A model generated the notes under the pieces. The model worked only from the letters and a program-made list of their open reading frames with translations. It did no database searches and was not told the origin of the DNA. DNA of 64,000 bases from Alcanivorax sp. REN37 (GTDB lineage: Bacteria; Pseudomonadota; Gammaproteobacteria; Pseudomonadales; Alcanivoracaceae), in NCBI RefSeq assembly GCF_041102775.1, contig NZ_JBGCUO010000001.1:2496805-2560804 (forward strand). The letters run 5' to 3'. Numbering within the stretch: the stretch's first letter is position 1; every line of letters begins with the position of its first letter. Both the position numbers and the translations under genes were made by a program. Positions 17,213 to 25,250 of the stretch are shown here, one piece after another.

Positions 17213-17341
17213 ATGGGTTTGAAACCAGGGCCAAAACCAATAACCAAGTCGACCGGCAAGCCAGATCAACGTCGACGTGACAACAAAAAAACTCCAGGCA
17301 ACACCCCGGACTTAAAGCCAAGCAAATCCTCGACCAAGTAA
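17213..17341 (+). CDS. Small basic hypothetical protein (42 residues)
   Basis: The ORF begins at an ATG with AAGGA at proper spacing. The product is rich in Lys, Pro, Arg and Gly (MGLKPGPKPITKSTGKPDQR...), likely disordered and possibly nucleic-acid binding. Support is the ribosome binding site and codon continuity only. Confidence 0.4.
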   Translation: MGLKPGPKPITKSTGKPDQRRRDNKKTPGNTPDLKPSKSSTK

Positions 17342-17737
17342 CGCCACCTCAATATCGAGTCAGTGTAAGTGGTACTGACTCTTGTTGCTAAAACCCAAAA
17401 CACGCTTTTGCCCCATTCCTTGTTAACGCTATTACTCAGTAGCGAATCGTGCCATGGGAATAGCAGTACTTGTACTCATGGTTGGTAGTGCAGGGGGATG
17501 AAAGGAATCTCCCAAAAAAGTTCAAAAACGGTGTTCTCAACGAGTCATTTTCGTGTGCATAGTTATGCGAGACCACAGAAAAGCATACCTAAAAACTAGA
17601 TAATTTTACGTTAGAAGCAAAACAACAGACCTTCTACACGGATAAGAAAAATGTGGGAAGCCTTTATATCGCGATCATTTTAGGGTGGCCACTACAATCA
17701 ACTCAAGTGGCCTAATTTACTACTTAACAAACAGGAG
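17342..17737. other. AT-rich intergenic stretch without recognisable gene
   Basis: About 400 bases between the 42-residue ORF and the end of the giant PLD-like gene. I see no ORF with a ribosome binding site, no tRNA and no clear terminator. It contains scattered short AT-rich repeats only. Confidence 0.5.
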
Positions 17738-20700
17738 TTAGTGCGTGGTGAGTGTGTTCTTAATAATTTGGTGAAGGTTATGTGACCTAATATATTTGGG
17801 ATCATCCATTGCGTAAATAGAGAGTTTTTTGATTGAAAAACTGTCCCAAGTAGATGGGGAAATTCGTTCTATAATTTCTTTGCTTTCCAACAAAAGCTCA
17901 TTCAAAGGTGATGGCTTATCAGGTAGCAACTCTGCCATCCTATTAGCGAATGCATAGAGCCATAGGTTAACTTGATGCGCATTACTGTATGAGTTCCAGC
18001 TTATTTGAGCGCTCATCGGTATCCTGATAGTTCGAGCCAGCGTATTAAAAACCTTCTGGAGTTTGCTGAAAATTTTCTCTCGAACGTCAGGGCTTAGGTA
18101 TTTGGTCAACACAGCCAGCTCATCTGTGAACGCACCGTCTGTTTCAAGCATGAAATCGAGGCGGTTATTCTTGAGCGCCGTTTGCCATTGGTTAATCAGC
18201 TCTGTCAACCACTGATGAGCAACTTGAGTAATGTCTATTATTCTTTGTTCCAGCATAGGAACAAGCATGGATTCAAGAATCCATGGTTTGAAATGGTGCA
18301 GTCTGCCATTGTGATTACGAACGGGCAGAAGAATATCCTTGAGCTCATTGTCTTTGAGAGGTGCCTCCAACGATTGAGTTAACGAAGCGATGAGTTGTGG
18401 TTTAATATCCGAATTGAAGTAGTTAGCTTCGTTGATCAGCCAACACTGGATGGTACGTCGAACAGCGGAAGGTGTGATATGCTCAATTTTCGAGAGTGCT
18501 TCAATCCCCCAATCGCCTCCATTAATGTTTTTTGCAAGTGCATGAAGTCCTATCCAGGTTATGACACTCACATTACTCTGCAACAGTGCATCAATTTGCT
18601 CTTGATGCTTGTCGAAGCTAACAACCAAACAAATATGCTTAAGGGCTTCAACCACAAGCGCATGGGAGCGAGGTTGCTTGATTGGTTTAGAGAGTATTGT
18701 ATTTAACCAAGATGCAAACTGCTTTGGAGCTTCCGACCATAGGAGCTGTATAGAGAAGTAGTCGCTATATGAGGTATCTACGGGTGAGTATGTGAATGTA
18801 CTAAACGGGTCACATTTTGAAAGCAATAGTTCTATAAGTCCCTGAGAACGGTAGTGTTCAATATCAAGTTGTTTATTTGTGAGGCGTGGTTGCAGCGCGT
18901 TTGCTCTGGAGGGGGAGATGTGCTCCAACAGTGCAAGCTTCACTTGTTCGGATAATACCGACTGCTCCTTATTGTAGAGGCTAACGGAATAGCGACTAGC
19001 TGGGGAGTTTGCTATCACACAACCAAGGGCATCCCAGGCTGAGTGGAAATCTGCCATTGGTAGCCCTTCCTTCCAGAATTTGGCCGGAAGAGCGTCAAAG
19101 TGCTCAGGATCTAGTTTTCCATCCTTAACGTATCCTTTAGTACTCATCTTCTCCATGAGTTCGGAACCGGAAAAATCTGAGAGCTGTTCGTCGTCGAGCC
19201 ACCAAGCTATAACACTACCGGCGCATTGTGGTTCAGCGAATGAAGAATTGTGGCTCAACCCCTTGGGCTTTTCTTCATCACGTGGCTTAATATCGGTAGA
19301 ATTGAAAATTATCCTTGCTGGAGGCGGCGTCTTATCGTCTCTATGGAGTGTGTTTTGGATAATCTGATCAACATACTCAAATACATGTGGAACCACGTCC
19401 AGAGGAATTGGGGTCACTAGCAGAGGGTGGTTTTCGCTGGCCCTCTGAACTGAATTTGAAAGATGATACCCTGATAAAGGCTGACCATTGGCGGAGCGAA
19501 TAAGGATCATGCGATCATGGAGTTTACTCTCTGGCACTGCGAGTACCTTGAGATGAACGCTTCCAAAATAGCCATTGTTCCAGCCCGAACATCTTGCCAG
19601 AAGATTGTCAACTCGGGTGGGCTGGCCGGATTCTTTTGTACTATCATCATTAGACGTTTTCTCCGTCGTAATGATCAAGTAATCAGCGCTAGCTGTACCC
19701 AACCTGTTGAGAAGCTCAATACCGACGTCCTCCATATACGGATCGATCCAAGCGATTTTCGCGTCGTGATGTTGTTCGAAGATGCTCTTGAGCCAGTCCT
19801 TTAACTCAAGACGGCTCATACCGTTGCTATTGTTGAGAGTGGGAAAGAACCGACCGTCGGATTTATTGGGGCATAGCTGCCTGACTCTATCTTGGATGAG
19901 CCGATTAAGTGGAACCCATGGATCAGCTGTATAATCGCTCATCTGTGATCGAGAGGGGCGAATAGCACGCCCAACCTGCTTGGCTGCTTCCAATTTGACC
20001 TTTTCTCTTTTTGGTACTTTCTTGTCCAACCATGAGAATTGCTCGTATGCCCTGATAGGTTCAACTAGCTGTAAATTGAAATTCATTTGGCGCATGAAAT
20101 GGTTGCCCGTTTGAAGCAGGAGGGATGAATGTTCTCCGTTAGGTCCAAGTGCATAGATTTCCATTGTATAAGCTGTGCTAGATTGGTTTTGAAACACTTT
20201 AAGTTCAAACTGGTGATGGAGTGGGTAAGAAGAGCTCTTGCTGAGGTTGGTAATGTAAGAGGACTGAATGCTACCCTCACTGTAAGCTTTGATAATAACT
20301 AATAAATCCGAGGGTTCTCGAGTTAATGATTCGAATAGTGTCAGAGACGACTGCTTGCCTTTCAAGGATATATCATACTTACACCGCTCTGCGGCATTTA
20401 GTCCTGGAGCGCAAATGAACTCGAAGTCACTAATTCTCCAGGAATCCGTTTTGGAGAAATCTAAGCCAGTATCAGCATCTAATGCTTGGCACGCAGCTTC
20501 GGCAATCATCATGTCACATCCCTCAGGGACACTGAATATCTTTGGTTTGTCCTCTGGAGAAATTGCGCCGCTGTCAACACTACAATAACTAGTTGGGCTT
20601 AACCGACTGGTCTGGAATTGATAATAATCGCGTGTCGGCAGATGCATTACAGAGCGAATGAGGGGACTCTCACCAAATGTATTCACACCTACTGTATTGG

Positions 20701-21052
20701 CTAATTTGTCGCTGATATTGACTTCGGCGAGTTGGCTGGCTTTCTGGAGCGGTGCTCCGTTGATGAAGTGTTCAAGGAAAGCTTTTAATTTCTTGGTAGA
20801 GGTATGAAGTGTCAAGGTATGAGTCTTGACTGAGCAATTATCATAGAGTTGTGTTTTGGTACTAACGCTACCTTGCCAAGTGTCCGATTGATAGGTACTT
20901 GGTAGTGTTCGAGCATATAGGAAGCGCAGCTCGCTCGAACTTTCCCTTTCGATCTCCAACACCCATAGTTGGGTTACGGTGAAATTGTCATCATCCCCAA
21001 AAAGGCTATACAACCTGAAATCTGCAAACAACGTATTGAGATAGTTAATCAT
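17738..21052 (-). CDS. 1104-residue protein with PLD-like core, putative defence effector
   Basis: Very large and AT-rich relative to the host. Residues about 1-380 form an unassigned N-terminal region of mixed alpha/beta character. About 415-565 resembles a phospholipase D-superfamily module: WIDPYMEDVGIELL (435-448), then KLHDRMILI (510-518) with an H-x-R in place of H-x-K, GYHLSNS (528-534) and a Glu at 540. Residues 570-1104 are largely helical and unassigned. It resembles, from memory and unverified, proteins annotated as VPA1262 family. GGAAAC precedes the ATG. As single-gene cargo near the element end it could be an antiviral nuclease or lipase. Confidence 0.6.
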   Translation of the reverse strand: MINYLNTLFADFRLYSLFGDDDNFTVTQLWVLEIERESSSELRFLYARTLPSTYQSDTWQGSVSTKTQLYDNCSVKTHTLTLHTSTKKLKAFLEHFINGAPLQKASQLAEVNISDKLANTVGVNTFGESPLIRSVMHLPTRDYYQFQTSRLSPTSYCSVDSGAISPEDKPKIFSVPEGCDMMIAEAACQALDADTGLDFSKTDSWRISDFEFICAPGLNAAERCKYDISLKGKQSSLTLFESLTREPSDLLVIIKAYSEGSIQSSYITNLSKSSSYPLHHQFELKVFQNQSSTAYTMEIYALGPNGEHSSLLLQTGNHFMRQMNFNLQLVEPIRAYEQFSWLDKKVPKREKVKLEAAKQVGRAIRPSRSQMSDYTADPWVPLNRLIQDRVRQLCPNKSDGRFFPTLNNSNGMSRLELKDWLKSIFEQHHDAKIAWIDPYMEDVGIELLNRLGTASADYLIITTEKTSNDDSTKESGQPTRVDNLLARCSGWNNGYFGSVHLKVLAVPESKLHDRMILIRSANGQPLSGYHLSNSVQRASENHPLLVTPIPLDVVPHVFEYVDQIIQNTLHRDDKTPPPARIIFNSTDIKPRDEEKPKGLSHNSSFAEPQCAGSVIAWWLDDEQLSDFSGSELMEKMSTKGYVKDGKLDPEHFDALPAKFWKEGLPMADFHSAWDALGCVIANSPASRYSVSLYNKEQSVLSEQVKLALLEHISPSRANALQPRLTNKQLDIEHYRSQGLIELLLSKCDPFSTFTYSPVDTSYSDYFSIQLLWSEAPKQFASWLNTILSKPIKQPRSHALVVEALKHICLVVSFDKHQEQIDALLQSNVSVITWIGLHALAKNINGGDWGIEALSKIEHITPSAVRRTIQCWLINEANYFNSDIKPQLIASLTQSLEAPLKDNELKDILLPVRNHNGRLHHFKPWILESMLVPMLEQRIIDITQVAHQWLTELINQWQTALKNNRLDFMLETDGAFTDELAVLTKYLSPDVREKIFSKLQKVFNTLARTIRIPMSAQISWNSYSNAHQVNLWLYAFANRMAELLPDKPSPLNELLLESKEIIERISPSTWDSFSIKKLSIYAMDDPKYIRSHNLHQIIKNTLTTH

Positions 21053-21112
21053 AGAGTTTCCTTTTGTCTCAAGGTTATATGGTTATAGTTTGATAACATC
21101 ATGGTATCATAC

Positions 21113-21132
21113 ATTTTAAATTCATTTAAAAT
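21113..21132. repeat. Perfect AT-only palindrome upstream of the giant gene
   Basis: ATTTTAAA-TTCA-TTTAAAAT, an 8-bp inverted repeat about 60-80 bp before the ATG at 21052. It sits where a promoter or operator for the giant gene would be expected. Confidence 0.6.
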
Positions 21133-21708
21133 ACAGCGCCTTATGAGTTCCGACTAATTCTCTTGAGCAACCAAAGGACATCTCAATACGAGTTGCCACG
21201 TTACCGCATTAAAACCCATTTGGGCGGTCTACTAGCTTTATGGCTCGAAATCGACTCAATCCACTATTTGCTTAAGTGACGACTCAAAACTCTTCAATAT
21301 TTGGTTTAGATTATGTTGGTTGAAGATCTTGTTACTAACCGAAGGAGCTTCCCACTTTAAGCAATTTGGGGGCAAATGTGTTCCAGGGATAAACCATGCT
21401 TTGCATGTTCTTCGTAAAAATCTGCATAAAGTGAATCTGACATCGTAATTCGGGGGATGCAGCTTATGTCCAACTCCTTGCAAATTGACCACCTCCATTA
21501 ACGGTGGTCTCTTTGTCATTTTGGGATTCGAGAAGTTATCTGAAAGCGGGACTATAGGGTATCTACTCTAAGTCGTTATTGTCCAGAAACGTGTTTGAAT
21601 GGGACAGTTCAATCTGTAGATGCTCAAGACAACCAGTATGATACTTTATTACTCAGTTGTAGCGTGACTCAGACTTTGTAGTATGAATCTTTATTCCTCT
21701 CCTACAAC

Positions 21709-21840
21709 CGTCTATTACACACCGCCCCAGCCACCCCGTTCCTGGCGTTCAAACCATCAAGACCGAAGCAGGCGTGACCGTTAAGGGGGGCCGATTTAAC
21801 GGAGAGGGGGGACGATTTAACGCCCGTCGATTACACACCA
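21709..21840. repeat. Nested direct repeats in the left arm of the element
   Basis: Two copies of a GTC(T/G)ATTACACACC(G/A)CC motif (about 21709-21726 and 21825-21840) flank a tandem pair of GGGGGG(C/A)CGATTTAACG (about 21785-21819). Purpose unknown; possibly recombination scar, protein binding sites or replication-related. Confidence 0.55.
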
Positions 21841-21891
21841 CCAAAGACACAATAGGCGGCCCGTAGCCGCCTCTACTGTCGTTCTTCGTGG

Positions 21892-22119
21892 TTAGCTGGG
21901 CATAGCCTGCCGGATGGTGGCTAACGCCTTCTGGAAGTCCTCCGTTGTCACTCGGCCAGTTTCAGCCTGATAGTACAGGATCGTGAACATATTGGCGACC
22001 GCCTCCGCGACTGGCAAAACCTGCCGGGCGGTTTCCTGGTCGATGAACTCCAGGGCGGCCAGCTTGATCGCAGCCTGATGAATTGCTTGCTGAACTTCGA
22101 TATTATGTGTGGTTGTCAT
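21892..22119 (-). CDS. Small hypothetical protein downstream of trb genes
   Basis: 75 residues, helical, Ala/Gln-rich (VQQAIHQAAIKLAALEFIDQETARQVLPVAEAVANMFTILYYQAETGRVTTEDFQKALATIRQAMPS). GAGAGGTGACAC precedes the ATG, giving a good ribosome binding site. Same strand as and downstream of trbJKL, so likely the same operon. No family recognised. Confidence 0.6.
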   Translation of the reverse strand: MTTTHNIEVQQAIHQAAIKLAALEFIDQETARQVLPVAEAVANMFTILYYQAETGRVTTEDFQKALATIRQAMPS

Positions 22120-22191
22120 GTGTCACCTCTCTGTCAGGTGGTATGTGAAAATGCGGGCCGGTGCACCATCACCGGCCCGTGTGCTTTCTAA

Positions 22192-22446
22192 CTACTTGCG
22201 TCGGCCAAACGGCCAGCGTCTCATTTTGTCGATTTGATCGACCGATCTCATCATGTCCTTGTAAGCACGCCCGGCCAACCTGTTTTGTAATACCTCCATT
22301 TTAACGGCAATGGCTTTCATCTTCGGGCCGCGTCCGGTGTTGTGCAGCCACTGCCCCCAAAAATAGAAGGCCAGCATCACAATGAACATCACTGCGAAGA
22401 AACCAAATACCTCCGCAAGGTTTTGAGGTGGAAAGCTAAACTCCAT
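22192..22446 (-). CDS. Small membrane protein of the trb operon
   Basis: 84 residues with one hydrophobic helix (VFGFFAVMFIVMLAFYFWGQWL, about residues 13-34) and a strongly basic C-terminal half ending in RRWPFGRRK, expected to face the cytoplasm. AAGGA precedes the ATG. Position after trbL suggests an accessory transfer or exclusion function, but no family is recognised. Confidence 0.6.
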   Translation of the reverse strand: MEFSFPPQNLAEVFGFFAVMFIVMLAFYFWGQWLHNTGRGPKMKAIAVKMEVLQNRLAGRAYKDMMRSVDQIDKMRRWPFGRRK

Positions 22447-22466
22447 AATCAGTAATCCTTATCTAG

Positions 22467-22754
22467 TTAGGCCATGCGACCCTTTTTAACAAAACTGGCA
22501 ACCTCTTCGTTGCGCTCCTGCTGGCGTTCCTGGGCATACGACACGTAGTCCTCAACGTCGAAGGTGTGCTTTTCCGGGTCGCGCTCTTGCCATTCTGCGT
22601 GTGCTTGGCGGGCTTCTTCCTGGTCCTCACTGGACAGGCCATCAAAGCCGCCGGTTTGATTCATCCAGCCAGTACCGACGCCGCCTAAGCTATCGTTGTC
22701 AAATACAGGGGAAGCGTCGTCAGTCGCCCTCCTTGTCGTCGTCATCCCCGTCAT
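22467..22754 (-). CDS. Small acidic hypothetical protein overlapping trbL
   Basis: About 92-95 residues, soluble and acidic (DDASPVFDNDSLGGVGTGWMNQTGGFDG...EWQERDPEKHTFDVEDYVSYAQERQQER). The start overlaps the 3' end of trbL; ATGs at 22754 and 22745 are both possible, and AAGGAGG lies just after them, so the true start is uncertain. Function unknown. Confidence 0.5.
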   Translation of the reverse strand: MTGMTTTRRATDDASPVFDNDSLGGVGTGWMNQTGGFDGLSSEDQEEARQAHAEWQERDPEKHTFDVEDYVSYAQERQQERNEEVASFVKKGRMA

Positions 22755-24015
22755 CTTTCGTACTATTTCGGATCGAGCTAGCTAAACGGCCTCCAGCAGT
22801 GCGGCCAATTCGATCCCCGGCCATATCACTCATTCCCTTCATCAAATTCGCACCGGTATCCGCTGCAATACGACCCGCTTTTACAGCGCTGCCTTTAAAG
22901 CCGCCGCCAGAAGATTCGCCACCGCTAGAGGATTGGCCAGAGGCTTGGGAAAAGGAGCCAGCTTCATCCGAATCGCCGCCACCGCTAAATGCTTCGCCCA
23001 GGCTCGACATAACGTCAGTATTGTTCGCTACGTTCTCACCTGCTTTTGCAAATGCAGCCTGAATAGCAGACGCACCGCCTGCGGTAGCCATTGCTGCACC
23101 GGCAGCCATACCACCACTGGCAACAGCCGCTCCGGCCATCGCTCCGGCACTGATACTGCCTGCACCTGCCGCCGCGCCGCCTCCAGGAACAAGGCTGGCG
23201 ACCACATTGGGAACCGAGTGAATGAGCATCACGAGAACCAGTGAAACGACAAAGATCACCAGCAGTTCACGCATAGGGGCATCATTGGATAGATCGGCAT
23301 AGAAACCGTCCATGATCGACATGGCAATGCCAATAAGCAACGTCATTGTCATCAACTTCAAAGCAACGCCCAATACGCTTTTGAAGTAGTTGATTGCTAT
23401 ATCTGAAGTCCAGCGCGAACCACCAAAACCCAGCACGAAGACACCGGCATAGATCAATATCCAAGCCGTCACCAAGGCCAACAACACATTTGCCGCCACT
23501 ACCGCCATACATGCCAAAATTGCCAGCGTGATTAAGAAGATAGACAAGTTATCTATCGGGCTTGTGATGCTGTAGGACTCACCAGCTTTCACAATGATGT
23601 CGAACGCAATACTAATAGGCTCTGATGGGGTTAGGTCTCTCGGAAGGCCACCTGCTTGAGCACCGATCATTCTCAACGAGTCGATGATTGACGTCGCAAA
23701 GTCTGGACCGTTTCTGAGCAACCAGAGAAAGAAACCAAACGTCAGGATGAAGCGCACGAACTCGGCAAAGAACTCCCTTATATCCGCTTGTTTAAGGATT
23801 AAGGTCCCGCCAGTCCAAACAAGGGATATAGTGCCCAGCGTCCAGAACAGCCAGGCGGCATAGTTTGTAATTACCGTGCCCCAAGTAGCACTGCCCGTCA
23901 TGAAACGCACGGCCACTTCATCCAAGACACCATTAGGCTCAATGGCCGCTGACGCAGTTTGTGAAGTCAGTAAAACTGCCAGGAGCATCACAAGTCGAAT
24001 GAATATCTTGCTCAT
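22720..24015 (-). CDS. trbL: P-type conjugative transfer protein TrbL (VirB6-like)
   Basis: 431 residues: N-terminal signal-like segment (VMLLAVLLTSQTASA), five or more membrane helices through residue about 280 including the VirB6/TrbL-like AWILIYAGVFVLGFGGSRW segment, then a long Gly/Ala/Ser-rich hydrophilic tail. TrbL is the inner-membrane channel component of IncP-type T4SS. It follows trbK by 2 bp in the canonical trbJ-K-L order. The other T4SS genes are absent, so it probably substitutes for the helper plasmid's subunit. Confidence 0.85.
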   Translation of the reverse strand: MSKIFIRLVMLLAVLLTSQTASAAIEPNGVLDEVAVRFMTGSATWGTVITNYAAWLFWTLGTISLVWTGGTLILKQADIREFFAEFVRFILTFGFFLWLLRNGPDFATSIIDSLRMIGAQAGGLPRDLTPSEPISIAFDIIVKAGESYSITSPIDNLSIFLITLAILACMAVVAANVLLALVTAWILIYAGVFVLGFGGSRWTSDIAINYFKSVLGVALKLMTMTLLIGIAMSIMDGFYADLSNDAPMRELLVIFVVSLVLVMLIHSVPNVVASLVPGGGAAAGAGSISAGAMAGAAVASGGMAAGAAMATAGGASAIQAAFAKAGENVANNTDVMSSLGEAFSGGGDSDEAGSFSQASGQSSSGGESSGGGFKGSAVKAGRIAADTGANLMKGMSDMAGDRIGRTAGGRLASSIRNSTKDDGDDDDKEGD

Positions 24016-24262
24016 GGTTAGAACCCCTTGTTCTTGGAGCGATCAGTGGGTTCGCCCATATCCCAAAGACAGTTCCCTTCTTCCCTCTGCTCTTTCGTCA
24101 GGTTTGGGTTGTCACAGTTGATCGTTGCAGGCTTAGGCCCGTCATCTTCACCGCACCCCACCAGAGCGAAAGAGGCCAACGCGCTAACGATAAAAACTCG
24201 GGTGATATTCTTCATGATTAGAACCCCCTGTTTTCTGAACGGTAGGTTGGCTCTCCCATATC
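24013..24262 (-). repeat. 50-bp imperfect direct repeat at the trbJ/trbK and trbK/trbL junctions
   Basis: Segments 24013-24062 and 24213-24262 match at roughly 70 percent of positions by eye. Each covers the last codons and stop of one gene and the start codon of the next. This implies a duplication that created or inserted trbK between trbJ and trbL. Confidence 0.65.
24018..24215 (-). CDS. trbK: TrbK-like entry-exclusion lipoprotein
   Basis: 65 residues with a lipoprotein signal (VSALASFALVGCGED) and a short periplasmic part with two more Cys, matching the size, lipobox and position of IncP TrbK, which blocks entry of related plasmids. Its last residues (MGEPTDRSKNKGF) nearly repeat the end of TrbJ (MGEPTYRSENRGF). 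Identification rests on size, lipobox and synteny; the mature part is too short for a firm family call. Confidence 0.65.
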   Translation of the reverse strand: MKNITRVFIVSALASFALVGCGEDDGPKPATINCDNPNLTKEQREEGNCLWDMGEPTDRSKNKGF

Positions 24263-24994
24263 GAACAACCTTTCACGGGACGCTTGATATTGAGCTTCGC
24301 GGTCAGCATCCGCCTGCACTCGAGTGCCAACGGCATTCTGCTGAGCAATCAGCAGGCTACGGATTTGCAGGAGCTGGTTAGCCTGGTTGCTGGCGAGCTG
24401 ATTGGCGTACCCGATGGCCGCTAGTTGGCCGTCTGCGCCCTGGGCGGCAGATTGCAGGCGGTTAAGCTGTCGGGCGTCAGCTTCAAGATTGTCTTGCTGC
24501 TGCTCCAGGCCCTTAAACAGCGCGTCGTTGGCCTTTTTCTGCGATTCAGACGCCAAGCGACGGTTCTCGGCCATTGCGGCTCGTTCGGCATCACTGCATC
24601 CCGCCGCCGAGAAACAAGGCGAGCTGCGGTAATAGGCCACGTCCTGGAACTTGCCCAGGTAAGCATCGAGGCTGCCAAGCTGGTTCTGGTAATAGGCGAG
24701 CGTGTTGGTCGCCTGGTTCAGATCGTTGATGGTGCGCTGCGCCTGGTCCCAAATATGGGCCGCCGGGGCCATCGTATTTTGCAGTTGGTTTTCGTACTGC
24801 TGGAGTTGGGTTTGGTATTCCTGAATCTGCTTGGCCGTCTGCGCGACCGCTTCCAAAGCAGACATGATGTTTTGCGTCAGATTGGTGCCATCAACTACTG
24901 GAATACCGGCGTAGACAGGCTGCAAAGTACAGGTCGTCATAACGACGGACAGAGCAATTTTAGCGGCTAAATTTTTTCTTCTAACTTTTTGCAT
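24218..24994 (-). CDS. trbJ: P-type conjugative transfer protein TrbJ (VirB5-like)
   Basis: 258 residues: signal peptide (IALSVVMTTCTLQPVYAGIPVVDG), then long Gln/Asn-rich helices (IQEYQTQLQQYENQLQNT...WDQAQRTINDLNQATNTLAYYQNQLGSLDAYLGKFQDVAYYRSSPCF), the pattern of TrbJ, which with VirB5 forms the pilus-tip/recipient-contact component. It heads the transfer operon, with the oriT about 100 bp upstream on the other side of its promoter. A DMGEPTYRS tail is shared with the next gene. Confidence 0.85.
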   Translation of the reverse strand: MQKVRRKNLAAKIALSVVMTTCTLQPVYAGIPVVDGTNLTQNIMSALEAVAQTAKQIQEYQTQLQQYENQLQNTMAPAAHIWDQAQRTINDLNQATNTLAYYQNQLGSLDAYLGKFQDVAYYRSSPCFSAAGCSDAERAAMAENRRLASESQKKANDALFKGLEQQQDNLEADARQLNRLQSAAQGADGQLAAIGYANQLASNQANQLLQIRSLLIAQQNAVGTRVQADADREAQYQASRERLFDMGEPTYRSENRGF

Positions 24995-25104
24995 ACGTTG
25001 ATCTCCATTACCAATGAATGCTTTATCGTGCCTTTCAATGCATAACGTATAAGCTCAATAATTGGACATAAAAGTTGACATTGAGATATTTAAGCCAATA
25101 ACTC

Positions 25105-25250
25105 CTACGGCGGTAGCCAGTAGCCTCGCAGAGCAGGATTCTCCGTTGAGCGCCCCGGCGCGAATAAGGAAAAGTGAAGATAGTTAATTGGCTCCGCCGA
25201 TTAGCTAACTTCACCTATCCTGCCCGCCTTTCAGCGTTGTTTACGCCAAG
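25105..25250 (+). other. oriT: IncP (RP4)-type origin of transfer
   Basis: The segment follows the RP4 oriT block by block as I recall it: CGGCGGTAGCC, AGCCTCGCAGAGCAGGATT, CCGTTGAGC, GCGAATAAGG, a GTGAAG...CTTCAC imperfect inverted repeat (25174-25214), the nic core CTTCACCTATCCTGCCCG, and CGCCAAGGAAAGT. By homology the nick would fall between 25222 and 25223 on the plus strand (ATCCTG/CCCG). The arms of the inverted repeat differ from RP4 in sequence but keep the pairing, so the structure is under selection. No relaxase gene lies nearby. Confidence 0.88.

Larger units (their letters stand above)
21053..21891. other. 840-bp AT-rich region with repeats, no convincing gene
   Basis: Lies between the giant gene and the small ORFs downstream of trbL. 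It holds an 8-4-8 AT palindrome (21113-21132), a tandem GGGGGGNCGATTTAACG repeat, and two copies of a GTCNATTACACACC motif. An 87-codon minus-strand ORF at 21256-21519 lacks a ribosome binding site and family resemblance and is not called. Confidence 0.5.

Noticed and set aside
21256-21519. 87-codon minus-strand ORF in the element
   Set aside because: No ribosome binding site, odd composition and no family resemblance; likely chance ORF in AT-rich DNA.
25222-25223. RSF1010-type nic site to match the IncQ replicon
   Set aside because: The nic core is ATCCTG/C of IncP type; no TAAGTGCGCCCT-like sequence was seen.
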